Positions 1 to 8,015 of a DNA stretch of 29,152 nt are shown here, one piece after another. The DNA is from an uncultured Clostridia bacterium (GTDB lineage: Bacteria; Bacillota; Clostridia; Oscillospirales; Acutalibacteraceae). A program made the position numbers and the translations under genes. Each line of letters starts with the position of its first letter. The first letter of the stretch is position 1. The stretch spans positions 1 through 29,152 of the forward strand of contig CAMFZJ010000002.1 of assembly GCA_946004305.1 (NCBI GenBank), read 5' to 3'. A model generated the notes under the pieces. That model was not told the DNA's origin. It searched no databases and worked only from the letters and a program-made list of their open reading frames with translations.

Positions 1-43
1 TTCCTCTACGTCTCGTGGGCTCGGAGATGTGTATAAGAGACAG
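1..43 (+). other. Illumina Nextera i7 adapter (assembly contamination)
   Basis: Positions 10-43 match the 34-nt Nextera transposase/read-2 adapter, including the mosaic end AGATGTGTATAAGAGACAG at 25-43. The 8 bases before it (2-9, TCCTCTAC) match, from memory, the Nextera N712 i7 index as it appears in the primer, and base 1 fits the last base of the P7 primer segment. Native sequence therefore starts at base 44, only 5 nt before the rpoZ ribosome binding site. This is a sequencing artefact at a contig end, not biology. Confidence 0.97.
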
Positions 44-63
44 ATTTTAAAGGAGTAATTATA

Positions 64-270
64 ATGAAAAGACTAAATGTTGACGATTTATTTGCAGGTA
101 AAAGCAGCCGTTATGCACTTGTTATCGGTGTAGCAAAGCGTGCAAGACAGATCACTAAGGATTTTGAAGATCAGGAAACCGTAACAGACGAAAAGCCTGT
201 ACTTCTCGCAATTGAGGAAATCAAAGATCATAAAATCAATATCCTTCAGCCTGAATCAGATTATGAATAA
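64..270 (+). CDS. rpoZ: DNA-directed RNA polymerase omega subunit
   Basis: Small RNA polymerase subunit that helps fold and assemble the beta-prime subunit. The 68-residue length and the features 'SSRYALVIGVAKRARQI' (about residues 14-30) and 'KPVLLAIEEI' (about 44-53) are typical of the omega family in Firmicutes. The start is fixed by AAAGGAG at 49-55, 8 nt before the ATG. The gene begins just after adapter sequence, so its promoter and any upstream partner (often gmk) are not visible. It opens the long operon and its end overlaps priA by 8 nt. In Bacillus subtilis coaBC sits between rpoZ and priA; here it is absent. Confidence 0.95.
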   Translation: MKRLNVDDLFAGKSSRYALVIGVAKRARQITKDFEDQETVTDEKPVLLAIEEIKDHKINILQPESDYE

Positions 271-2689
271 TATCGCAGGCATTGCGGTAGAAAATACAAC
301 TTATTCATTTGACAGAATTTTTGACTATCTTATACCTGACAGCTTGTGTGACTTAGTTTCAGCCGGTAAAAGAGTGATGATACCCTTTGGCAGCGGTAAC
401 CGACCACGTCAGGGAATGGTTATGTATGTAAAGCAGGATGAAAGCAATAAGCTAAAAAGCTTACTGTCTGTTTTGGATAAAGAGCCTGTTTTAACTGAGG
501 AAATGTTATCTCTTGCCTGTTTTATGAAAGAGCATTATTTCTGCACATATTATGATAGTATTAAAACAATGCTCCCTGCGGGAATAAACTATAACATAAC
601 CACAACCTATGTCGCTGTTAAAGGACTTGAAACAACTGAAATAAGCATAGATGAACAGCAGATATATTCATATTTGCTATATCAGAAAAAGCCTGTTAAA
701 AAGGAGAAAATTTCAGAAGCCTTAGGTATTGATAATCAAAAACTACTTGACAACCTTGTTGAAAAAGGCTTTTTAAGAAAAAGTGACGAGGCTTTCAGAA
801 AAGTTGGTGACGCCGTAATGAAAATGGTGTCCCTGTGTGATGTTGATGCTTCATCACTAAAGCTAAGCCCTAAGCAAACTGCTGTCCTTGAGCTTTTGCA
901 AACAGTACAGTATGCATCGGTTAAGGAAATATGCTACTACACAGGTGTAACCTCATCAGTAGTAGATAATCTTGTTAAAAAGAACCTTGCCTTTTATTAT
1001 GAAGACGAGGTTTTCCGCAGAGAAGAATCTGAAATAAAAGCAGATAACAGACAGGTTGTCTTAACCGAAGAGCAGAATAAAGCATATGAAAGCCTTTGCA
1101 GTAAATATAAGGAAAATAAGGCTAATGTAAGCTTGCTTTACGGTATTACAGGCTCAGGCAAAACCTCTGTTTTCATCAAGCTTATCGAGAGAGTAATGGA
1201 AGATAATAAGGGCGTCATAGTTATGGTGCCTGAAATATCTTTGACACCGCAGTTTCTTAACATTTTCAAAAGCAAATTCGGTGATAAAGTCGCTCTATTC
1301 CATAGCGGACTATCTCTGGGAGAACGTCTTGATGAATACAAAAGAGTAAAGCGAGGAATTGCTAAAATAGCTATAGGCACCCGTTCGGCAGTATTTGCAC
1401 CCTTTGAAGATTTAGGCTTAATAATAATGGACGAGGAGCAGGAGCATACCTATAAATCTGAGTCCACCCCACGTTATCACGCAAGGGAAATTGCAAAGTT
1501 CAGAGCAACCAAGCATAATTGTTTGTTATTATTGTCATCAGCAACTCCCGATGTGGAAACCTACTATTATGCAACTACAGGCAGATATTCACTTAACCGC
1601 CTTACAAAGCGTTACGGAAATGCCGTTTTACCAAAGGTTATGATTGCAGATATGAACGAGGAGCTGGCAATGGGGAATACCTCCCAGTTTTCCACAGTCC
1701 TGCTTGACTGTATTGATGGAAATCTTGCAAAAGGATATCAGTCTATTCTTCTTTTAAACCGCAGGGGACACAATACCTTTGCTTTTTGTTCAAATTGCAG
1801 AGAAACCCTTACCTGTCCCAATTGTTCCATATCTTTAACCTTCCACAGCGCCAATAATAAGCTTATGTGCCACTATTGCGGATATTCCGTAAACTATACT
1901 CGAAAATGTCCAACCTGTAATCAGGAATCCTTGCGTTTTGGCGGAAGCGGTACTCAAAAGGTTGAACAGGAGCTTACGGATTTGTATCCAAAAGCAAGGA
2001 TACTTCGGCTTGATGCAGACGCAACTATGAGAAAATCATCATATGAAAGAAAGCTTAACGCTTTTTCTAAGGGAGATTATGATATTCTAATTGGTACACA
2101 AATGGTAGCAAAGGGACTGGATTTTCCAAAAGTAACACTTGTGGGAGTGCTGAATCCTGATTCAATGCTTTATGCCGATGATTACAGAAGCTACGAAAGA
2201 GCCTTTTCTTTGCTTACACAGGTTGTTGGAAGAAGCGGAAGGGGAGAAAACAGAGGAGTAGCGGTAATTCAGACCAATACTCCCGAAAATACTGTTATCT
2301 CAATGGCAGCATCTCAAAACTATGATGAATTTTTTAACAGTGAAATCACTTTGAGAAAAGCTATGCTGTACCCTCCTTTTGCAGATATTTGTATGGTAGG
2401 CTTTGTTTCACAAAATAAAGTCTTGGTTTCAAAAGCCTCACAGACTTTTTTAGACGCTTTTGTTTCATTGGCAAAGGATAAATACAGCAATCTGCCTTTG
2501 CGGATATTAGGTCCGTCACCTGCGTCTGTAGCAAAGGTGAGCAATAAATATAGATATAAATTATTAATCAAATGCAGAAATGATAAAAGTTTCAGAGAAC
2601 TGTTATCAGCAACATTATTGAAATTTAATTCTCTTAAAGAATATAAAAATGTTTCTGCTTATGTAGATATGAACGCACTATCTTTTTAG
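263..2689 (+). CDS. priA: Primosomal protein N' (replication restart helicase PriA)
   Basis: 3'-5' superfamily 2 helicase that reloads the replisome at stalled forks. It is 808 residues from the ATG at 263, which overlaps the rpoZ stop by 8 nt. The frame stays open upstream to 212, but those codons lie inside rpoZ and lack a ribosome site, and the family N-terminus ('ENTTYSFDRIFDYLIP') follows the 263 start. Visible are Walker A GITGSGKTS (about 294-302), Walker B DEEQ (about 390-393), 'STPRYHARE', the zinc-binding CSNC/CPNC cluster starting near C509 with later CHYC and CPTC pairs, and late helicase motifs 'GTQMVAKGLDFP' and 'QVVGRSGRG'. All key motifs are intact. def follows after 9 nt. Confidence 0.97.
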   Translation: MNNIAGIAVENTTYSFDRIFDYLIPDSLCDLVSAGKRVMIPFGSGNRPRQGMVMYVKQDESNKLKSLLSVLDKEPVLTEEMLSLACFMKEHYFCTYYDSIKTMLPAGINYNITTTYVAVKGLETTEISIDEQQIYSYLLYQKKPVKKEKISEALGIDNQKLLDNLVEKGFLRKSDEAFRKVGDAVMKMVSLCDVDASSLKLSPKQTAVLELLQTVQYASVKEICYYTGVTSSVVDNLVKKNLAFYYEDEVFRREESEIKADNRQVVLTEEQNKAYESLCSKYKENKANVSLLYGITGSGKTSVFIKLIERVMEDNKGVIVMVPEISLTPQFLNIFKSKFGDKVALFHSGLSLGERLDEYKRVKRGIAKIAIGTRSAVFAPFEDLGLIIMDEEQEHTYKSESTPRYHAREIAKFRATKHNCLLLLSSATPDVETYYYATTGRYSLNRLTKRYGNAVLPKVMIADMNEELAMGNTSQFSTVLLDCIDGNLAKGYQSILLLNRRGHNTFAFCSNCRETLTCPNCSISLTFHSANNKLMCHYCGYSVNYTRKCPTCNQESLRFGGSGTQKVEQELTDLYPKARILRLDADATMRKSSYERKLNAFSKGDYDILIGTQMVAKGLDFPKVTLVGVLNPDSMLYADDYRSYERAFSLLTQVVGRSGRGENRGVAVIQTNTPENTVISMAASQNYDEFFNSEITLRKAMLYPPFADICMVGFVSQNKVLVSKASQTFLDAFVSLAKDKYSNLPLRILGPSPASVAKVSNKYRYKLLIKCRNDKSFRELLSATLLKFNSLKEYKNVSAYVDMNALSF

Positions 2690-2698
2690 GAGGCTATT

Positions 2699-3217
2699 AT
2701 GGCACTTAGAAAAATTGTCACCGAGGGCGACGATATTCTTTTAAAAAAATGCAGACCGGTTGAAAAGTTTGACGACCGTTTGTCAATGCTTATAGATGAT
2801 ATGATAGAAACATTACACGATTCAGGTGGAGTAGGCTTGGCTGCACCTCAGGTAGGAATACTCCGCAGAGTTGTAGTAATTGAAGTTGACCCTGAGCAGG
2901 GTGTACTTGAACTTGTTAATCCTGAAATTATTGAAACATCAGGCGAGCAGATAGGACTTGAAGGGTGCCTTAGCTTGCCCGGACAATGGGGAATAACTCC
3001 CCGTCCTTTCAAGGTAACTGCAAAGGCTCAGGACAGAAACGGCAAAGAATTTACCGTAACAGGAGAGCATCTTCTTGCAAGAGCATTGTGTCATGAAATT
3101 GACCACCTTAACGGAGTTTTGTATAAAACAGTAGCCGACAGAATGTTAACGAAGCCTGAAATCGAGCTTTACAATAATGGAGAGCTTGAAATTAAGGAAA
3201 AGATTACAGAAGAATAA
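2699..3217 (+). CDS. def: Peptide deformylase
   Basis: Cytoplasmic metalloenzyme that removes the formyl group from the N-terminal methionine of new proteins. All three family motifs are present: GVGLAAPQ (44-51), EGCLS (88-92, C90 a metal ligand) and HEIDH (132-136, two His ligands and the catalytic Glu). The length, 172 residues, is usual. Ribosome site TAGGAGG lies just before the ATG and overlaps the priA stop. It sits directly before fmt, the enzyme that adds the formyl group it removes. This is the standard bacterial pairing. Confidence 0.97.
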   Translation: MALRKIVTEGDDILLKKCRPVEKFDDRLSMLIDDMIETLHDSGGVGLAAPQVGILRRVVVIEVDPEQGVLELVNPEIIETSGEQIGLEGCLSLPGQWGITPRPFKVTAKAQDRNGKEFTVTGEHLLARALCHEIDHLNGVLYKTVADRMLTKPEIELYNNGELEIKEKITEE

Positions 3218-3235
3218 TTCATAAGAGGACTGTAT

Positions 3236-4153
3236 ATGAATATAATTTTTATGGGTACACCTGATTTTGCCGTACCAACCTTAGAAGCTTTGTGTAATAG
3301 TGAGCATAATGTACAAGCAGTTTTTACACAACCTGATAAACCTATCGGCAGAAAACAGGTGCTGACACCACCTGATGTTAAAATTTGTGCCGAAAAGCAC
3401 AATATACCTGTATATCAACCAACTACTTTAAAGGATGATACAGCATTTAAACAGATAAAAGATATTAATCCTGATGTTATTGTTGTAGTTGCATACGGCA
3501 AGCTATTACCAAAAAATATACTGGATATTCCCAAGTATGGTTGTATAAATGTTCACGGTTCTTTATTGCCGAAATACCGTGGAGCCTCACCGATTCAGCA
3601 CGCAGTATTAAACGGAGATAAAGTAACAGGTGTAACAACAATGTATATGGGTGAAGGACTTGACACAGGAGATATTCTTTTAACCTCAGAAACTGAAATA
3701 GGGGAGAATGAAACTTCTGCGGAGCTTTTTGACAGGCTTTCACTTTTAGGCGCAGACTTACTCCTCGAAACCTTAAACAAAGTTCAGTCAGGCAGTATAA
3801 ATCCAATTAAACAGGATGAAAGTAAAGCTACCTACACAAAAATGATTGATAAATCAATGTGTCCTATAAACTGGTCAAAAACAAATTTTGAAATTCATAA
3901 TCAGGTCAGAGGATTACAGACTTGGCCTGTTGCAACGTCTGTAATCAATGAAATGAATGTTAAAATCCACAGCACACTTCTTTGTGATAAAACAGGTGCT
4001 CCGGGGGAAATAATAAATACAGAGCCTCTAACCGTAGCCTGTGGCTCAGGCTCCCTTATAATTAAGGAATTACAGCTAAACGGTAAAAAGCGTATGGACA
4101 GCAAATCCTTTTTATTAGGACATCCTCTAAGCGTAGGCGATAAATTCAACTAA
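3236..4153 (+). CDS. fmt: Methionyl-tRNA formyltransferase
   Basis: Transfers a formyl group from 10-formyl-tetrahydrofolate to initiator Met-tRNA. It has 305 residues, with the N-terminal formyltransferase fold beginning 'MNIIFMGTPDFAVPTLEAL'. The active-site signature 'NVHGSLLPKYRGASPI' (N105, H107) and 'EGLDTGDIL' (D143) line up with the catalytic Asn/His/Asp triad. A C-terminal OB-like domain (about 205-305) follows, as usual. It starts 18 nt after def, with AAGAGGAC as a modest ribosome site. Confidence 0.96.
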   Translation: MNIIFMGTPDFAVPTLEALCNSEHNVQAVFTQPDKPIGRKQVLTPPDVKICAEKHNIPVYQPTTLKDDTAFKQIKDINPDVIVVVAYGKLLPKNILDIPKYGCINVHGSLLPKYRGASPIQHAVLNGDKVTGVTTMYMGEGLDTGDILLTSETEIGENETSAELFDRLSLLGADLLLETLNKVQSGSINPIKQDESKATYTKMIDKSMCPINWSKTNFEIHNQVRGLQTWPVATSVINEMNVKIHSTLLCDKTGAPGEIINTEPLTVACGSGSLIIKELQLNGKKRMDSKSFLLGHPLSVGDKFN

Positions 4154-4171
4154 ACTGATTGGGAGTAAAAT

Positions 4172-4876
4172 ATGGGATATTTTAGTTATTTATATTATTA
4201 CGACTGGACATATTTAGTATTAATGATACCCTGTATTCTTTTGTCTTTGTTTGCACAGATGAAAGTAAATTCTGCATATAGTAAATACAGCAAAATCTCA
4301 AACAGCAGAAATATGACAGGAGCTCAAGCGGCAGAATACTTGCTAAGAGCAAACGGCGTAACAGGAGTACAGATTCAGCGTGTATCAGGAAGACTGAACG
4401 ACCATTTTGACCCTCGCACCAATGTAATAAGACTTTCTGATGAGGTATATAATTCATCAACAATAGCAGCAGTTGGTATTGCCTGCCACGAAGCAGGACA
4501 TGCTGTTCAGCATGCTGAGGGATATTTGCCAAATAAAATCCGTTCTGCAATCCTTCCTGTAGCCAATATCGGCTCAAAGGTAAGCTGGCTGTTAATTGTT
4601 TTGGGACTTGTAAGCTCAATGTTCCAGCCTTTGCTTTATATCGGAATTATATTTTTCTCAGCTTCGGTTTTATTTACAATAGCAACTTTGCCCGTTGAGT
4701 TTAACGCATCATCAAGAGCCTTGGCTTGCATAAGAAACAATAACTTATTAACTGACCAAGAGTACAAAGGCGCAAAATCCACCTTGCAAGCCGCCGCTAT
4801 GACTTATGTTGCGGCAACTGCAACAGCAGTTATGCAGCTTTTAAGATTAATAATGCTGGCAGACCGAAGAAGATAA
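4172..4876 (+). CDS. Membrane zinc metallopeptidase (YugP-like)
   Basis: Predicted membrane-anchored neutral zinc peptidase of the YugP / Zn_peptidase_2 family; substrate unknown. It has 234 residues. An N-terminal membrane segment lies at about 13-29, and the metal-binding HEAGH motif is at 106-110, followed by 'AVQHAEGY'. One or two hydrophobic segments follow at about 130-172, then 'LPVEFNASSRAL', a conserved block of the family. It sits 18 nt after fmt and 26 nt before rsmB, a position it often holds in Clostridia but not in Bacillus subtilis. Its role alongside translation genes is unclear. Confidence 0.88.
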   Translation: MGYFSYLYYYDWTYLVLMIPCILLSLFAQMKVNSAYSKYSKISNSRNMTGAQAAEYLLRANGVTGVQIQRVSGRLNDHFDPRTNVIRLSDEVYNSSTIAAVGIACHEAGHAVQHAEGYLPNKIRSAILPVANIGSKVSWLLIVLGLVSSMFQPLLYIGIIFFSASVLFTIATLPVEFNASSRALACIRNNNLLTDQEYKGAKSTLQAAAMTYVAATATAVMQLLRLIMLADRRR

Positions 4877-4902
4877 ATTTCGCAAAGCAAAGAATATAAA
4901 CT

Positions 4903-6231
4903 ATGAATACAAGAAACATAGCTCTGAAAATACTACTTGATATTGAACAAAAGGGCGCATACAGTGCAATTGCACTTAATAAAGAAATAAAAATAAATAA
5001 GCTTAATAAATTAGACAGCTCCTTTGTGTCAGCTTTGGTTTACGGAGTTTTAGAACGAAAACTGACTATTGATTATATAATCAAGCAGTATTCTAAAATT
5101 CCTTTAAGGAAAATTGAAGCGAAAACCAAAAACATTCTCAGGCTTGGAATACTTCAGCTTTTGTTTATGGATAAGGTGCCTGAAAGTGCCGCAGTAAACG
5201 AAAGCGTAAACCTTGCTAAAAAACATAAGCTTCAAAAATCAGCAGGCTTTATTAACGGCATACTACGAAGTATTACAAGAGCAGAAGTTAAATATACTAT
5301 CCCTGATGAAAAGAAAGATAATTTGTATTACCTTTCAATAAAATACTCCTGTCCGCAGGATATAGTAAAGCTTTGGACTGAATCCTATGGCAAGGATATA
5401 GCAGTAAAAATCCTTGAAAGTCTTAGTGGCAGACCTACTTTAACTGCAAGGGTAAATACACTCAAAACTTCTACTGAAAAGCTTATTGAAGAATTACAGT
5501 CACAAGGTGTACAAGCAGAGAAAAGCCCTATTGCGGAAAATGCACTTTTACTTAATAATACCGGCTCAATAGAACACCTAAAGGCTTATAAAGAGGGCAA
5601 GCTTTACATACAGGATATTGCTTCCCAGCTGTGCGTTAAAGCACTAAACCCGCAGGCAAATGAACTTGTTTATGATGTTTGCTCAGCACCGGGAGGAAAA
5701 TCTCTCACATCAGCTCAGCTAATGAAAAACCGTGGTAAAATTTATGCCTATGATATATATGAGCATAAGCTGAAATTAATAGATACAACAGCCAAAAGGC
5801 TGGGAATTTCCTGTATAAAAACAGCCATTAGAAACGCTGAAACAGATACACAGGAATTGCTTTTAGCTGACAAGGTGTTGTGTGATGTGCCTTGTTCGGG
5901 ACTTGGAGTGTTAAGAAGAAAGCCGGAAATTCGCTATAAAGATAATTTGATTTTTAATGATTTGCCTGACTTACAGTACAAAATACTGTGCAACAGCAGT
6001 AGGCTTGTTGTAATTGGCGGAATACTTGTTTATTCAACCTGTACTTTGAATGTGACAGAGAATCAGCAAAATGCAAAAAGATTTCTTGATGAGCATAAGA
6101 ATTTTCAGCCGGTAAAAATAAACATAGGCGTTGAACATTGTATAGATGAAGAAGAAAATATGCTTACGCTTTTTCCTCATTTTCACGGCACAGACGGATT
6201 TTTTATATCTGTGTTTAAAAGAGTAAGGTGA
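4903..6231 (+). CDS. rsmB: 16S rRNA (cytosine(967)-C(5))-methyltransferase
   Basis: SAM-dependent methyltransferase that modifies C967 (E. coli numbering) of 16S rRNA. The 442-residue protein has an N-terminal NusB-like RNA-binding domain (about 1-130) and a C-terminal Rossmann methyltransferase domain. Visible motifs are the SAM-binding 'CSAPGGKS', the catalytic loop 'CDVPCSGLG' (C331) and 'YSTCTLN' (C380), giving the two cysteines expected for RsmB. The stop (TGA 6229-6231) lies 4 nt before the rlmN start, so the two rRNA methyltransferases are probably translationally coupled. Confidence 0.96.
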   Translation: MNTRNIALKILLDIEQKGAYSAIALNKEIKINKLNKLDSSFVSALVYGVLERKLTIDYIIKQYSKIPLRKIEAKTKNILRLGILQLLFMDKVPESAAVNESVNLAKKHKLQKSAGFINGILRSITRAEVKYTIPDEKKDNLYYLSIKYSCPQDIVKLWTESYGKDIAVKILESLSGRPTLTARVNTLKTSTEKLIEELQSQGVQAEKSPIAENALLLNNTGSIEHLKAYKEGKLYIQDIASQLCVKALNPQANELVYDVCSAPGGKSLTSAQLMKNRGKIYAYDIYEHKLKLIDTTAKRLGISCIKTAIRNAETDTQELLLADKVLCDVPCSGLGVLRRKPEIRYKDNLIFNDLPDLQYKILCNSSRLVVIGGILVYSTCTLNVTENQQNAKRFLDEHKNFQPVKINIGVEHCIDEEENMLTLFPHFHGTDGFFISVFKRVR

Positions 6232-6235
6232 CATT

Positions 6236-7273
6236 GTGACAGATATAAAATCCTTGTATTTTGAAGAACTACAACAGTATATTACAGAGAATGATTTTCC
6301 GAAGTTTAGGGCAAAGCAAATTTGGGATTGGCTTAACAAAGGCGTAAAAAGCTTTGACGAAATGAAAAATCTTCCCAAAAATCTTATAGATTTTTTACAG
6401 AGAAGTTGTTACATTTCTGTTGCAAATATTGAAAAAAAGCTTGTATCAAGTTATGATAAAACGGTAAAGTATCTGTTTAGGTTTAATGACGGAGAATTTG
6501 TAGAGTCTGTTGTTATGAGCTATAAGCACGGTTATTCCATTTGCGTATCCACACAGGTAGGTTGTAAAATGGGCTGTACCTTTTGTGCAACTGGAAAAAG
6601 CGGATTTTCCCGTTCATTAACAGCATCTGAAATTCTTAATCAGATTGAATCTGCACAGGAGGATTTAAACATTCGCATAAGCAATATCGTACTTATGGGA
6701 ATGGGGGAGCCTTTAGATAATTTTGATAATGTAATTAGGTTCTTAAAGCTTGTTTCAGATGAAAAAGGCCTTAACATAGGAATGAGGCATATTACCTTAT
6801 CCACCTGTGGAATTGTACCTAAGATATACGAGCTTGCAGAGTATAAATTCGCCTTAACTCTTTCAGTATCTCTGCATGCACCAAATAATAAAATAAGAAG
6901 TAAAACTATGCCTGTCAATAATAAATATCCCGTAGAAGTGCTTATTAAAGCTTGTAAGGATTATTTTAGTACAACAGGCAGACGTGTAAGCTTTGAATAT
7001 GCAATGATTGACAAGGTAAACGACAGCGATGAAAATGCTGTGGAGCTAGGCTCGTTGTTAAAGGGACTTAATTGTCATGTGAATCTTATCCCTGTAAATA
7101 ATGTAAAAGGTTCAACATATCATAAAAGCAAGACTGACCGCCGACAGGCGTTTATTGATATATTATCTAAATACGGTATTACTGCAACAGTAAGACGAAC
7201 TTTGGGCAGTGATATTAACGCATCCTGCGGTCAGCTTAAAAGAAATCATTTAGAAGTTAAAGGAGGCGAATAG
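6236..7273 (+). CDS. rlmN: Dual-specificity 23S rRNA A2503 / tRNA A37 C2-methyltransferase
   Basis: Radical-SAM enzyme that methylates C2 of A2503 in 23S rRNA and of A37 in some tRNAs. It has 345 residues. The [4Fe-4S] motif CKMGCTFC is at 110-117. The C-terminal catalytic cysteine, which carries the transient methyl, is in 'NASCGQL' at C331. The start is GTG at 6236, with AAGGTGA as ribosome site overlapping the rsmB stop. Only RlmN, not Cfr, is expected in this conserved gene order, and the sequence gives no reason to call a resistance paralogue. Confidence 0.95.
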   Translation: MTDIKSLYFEELQQYITENDFPKFRAKQIWDWLNKGVKSFDEMKNLPKNLIDFLQRSCYISVANIEKKLVSSYDKTVKYLFRFNDGEFVESVVMSYKHGYSICVSTQVGCKMGCTFCATGKSGFSRSLTASEILNQIESAQEDLNIRISNIVLMGMGEPLDNFDNVIRFLKLVSDEKGLNIGMRHITLSTCGIVPKIYELAEYKFALTLSVSLHAPNNKIRSKTMPVNNKYPVEVLIKACKDYFSTTGRRVSFEYAMIDKVNDSDENAVELGSLLKGLNCHVNLIPVNNVKGSTYHKSKTDRRQAFIDILSKYGITATVRRTLGSDINASCGQLKRNHLEVKGGE

Positions 7274-7274
7274 C

Positions 7275-8000
7275 TTGGAAGTTTTCAGCAAAAGTGATAT
7301 AGGTTTAGTCCGTTCTCAAAATCAGGACGATTGCCGCTTCGGAGTTATTTCCCCAAGCTGTGTATGGGCAGTAGTATGTGATGGAATGGGAGGAGCCAAC
7401 GGAGGCAATATTGCCAGCGCAACTGCTGTTGAATACATAAGCAGAGAAATTGAAAAAATGTATTCTGATGACCTTACCAAAGCCGAACTGTCTACATTAA
7501 TGACAGAAATCGTTTCTCAGGCTAATATTGAAGTATATAATATGGCGCAGAATGATGTTGAGCTTACCGGTATGGGTACAACCTGTGAGTTTATTCTTGT
7601 AAAGGATACAATAGTACACGTTGTTCATATCGGTGACAGCCGTACATACGCAATTCGCGGCGGCAAAATCAAACAGCTTACAGAAGACCATTCTGTAGTA
7701 CAGGAAATGGTCAGACGTGGCGAAATCACGGCAGAACAGGCACAGACTCATCCTAATAAGAACTTCATCACAAGAGCCTTAGGCATAAAGCCTGAGGTGC
7801 ATCTTGACTACATTGAAGCAAACTTTATTTACGGTGATGTTCTGTTGATTTGTACTGACGGACTTTCAAACTGTGTTTCTACAGGAGATATGGTTAAAAT
7901 CTGCCACGAAAACCGCGGAGAAAGCCTGCCTAATACTTTGATTGAAAAAGCAAAAGAAGGTGGCGGCAGCGACAATATTACAGTTACTGTTGTGTATTAA
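7275..8000 (+). CDS. prpC: PP2C-family serine/threonine phosphatase
   Basis: Metal-dependent phosphatase that opposes the PASTA kinase encoded next to it. It has 241 residues. PP2C landmarks are intact: 'SQNQDD' (about 14-19), 'VVCDGMGG' (about 33-40), 'GDSRTY' (about 121-126), 'LLICTDGLSN' and the final 'GSDNITV', which give the metal-binding aspartates. The start is TTG at 7275, supported by AGGAGG at 7261-7266 and good spacing; only 1 nt separates it from the rlmN stop. prkC follows after 15 nt. Confidence 0.94.
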   Translation: MEVFSKSDIGLVRSQNQDDCRFGVISPSCVWAVVCDGMGGANGGNIASATAVEYISREIEKMYSDDLTKAELSTLMTEIVSQANIEVYNMAQNDVELTGMGTTCEFILVKDTIVHVVHIGDSRTYAIRGGKIKQLTEDHSVVQEMVRRGEITAEQAQTHPNKNFITRALGIKPEVHLDYIEANFIYGDVLLICTDGLSNCVSTGDMVKICHENRGESLPNTLIEKAKEGGGSDNITVTVVY

Positions 8001-8015
8001 GAGGGGTTAGATTAT

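Noticed and set aside
212..262. Longer priA reading frame starting at 212
   Set aside because: It lies inside rpoZ, has no ribosome site, and the family N-terminus begins after the ATG at 263.
4182..4619. Minus-strand reading frame of 145 codons within the zinc peptidase gene
   Set aside because: It is antisense to conserved coding sequence; its Leu/Gln-rich content is a by-product of the opposite strand.
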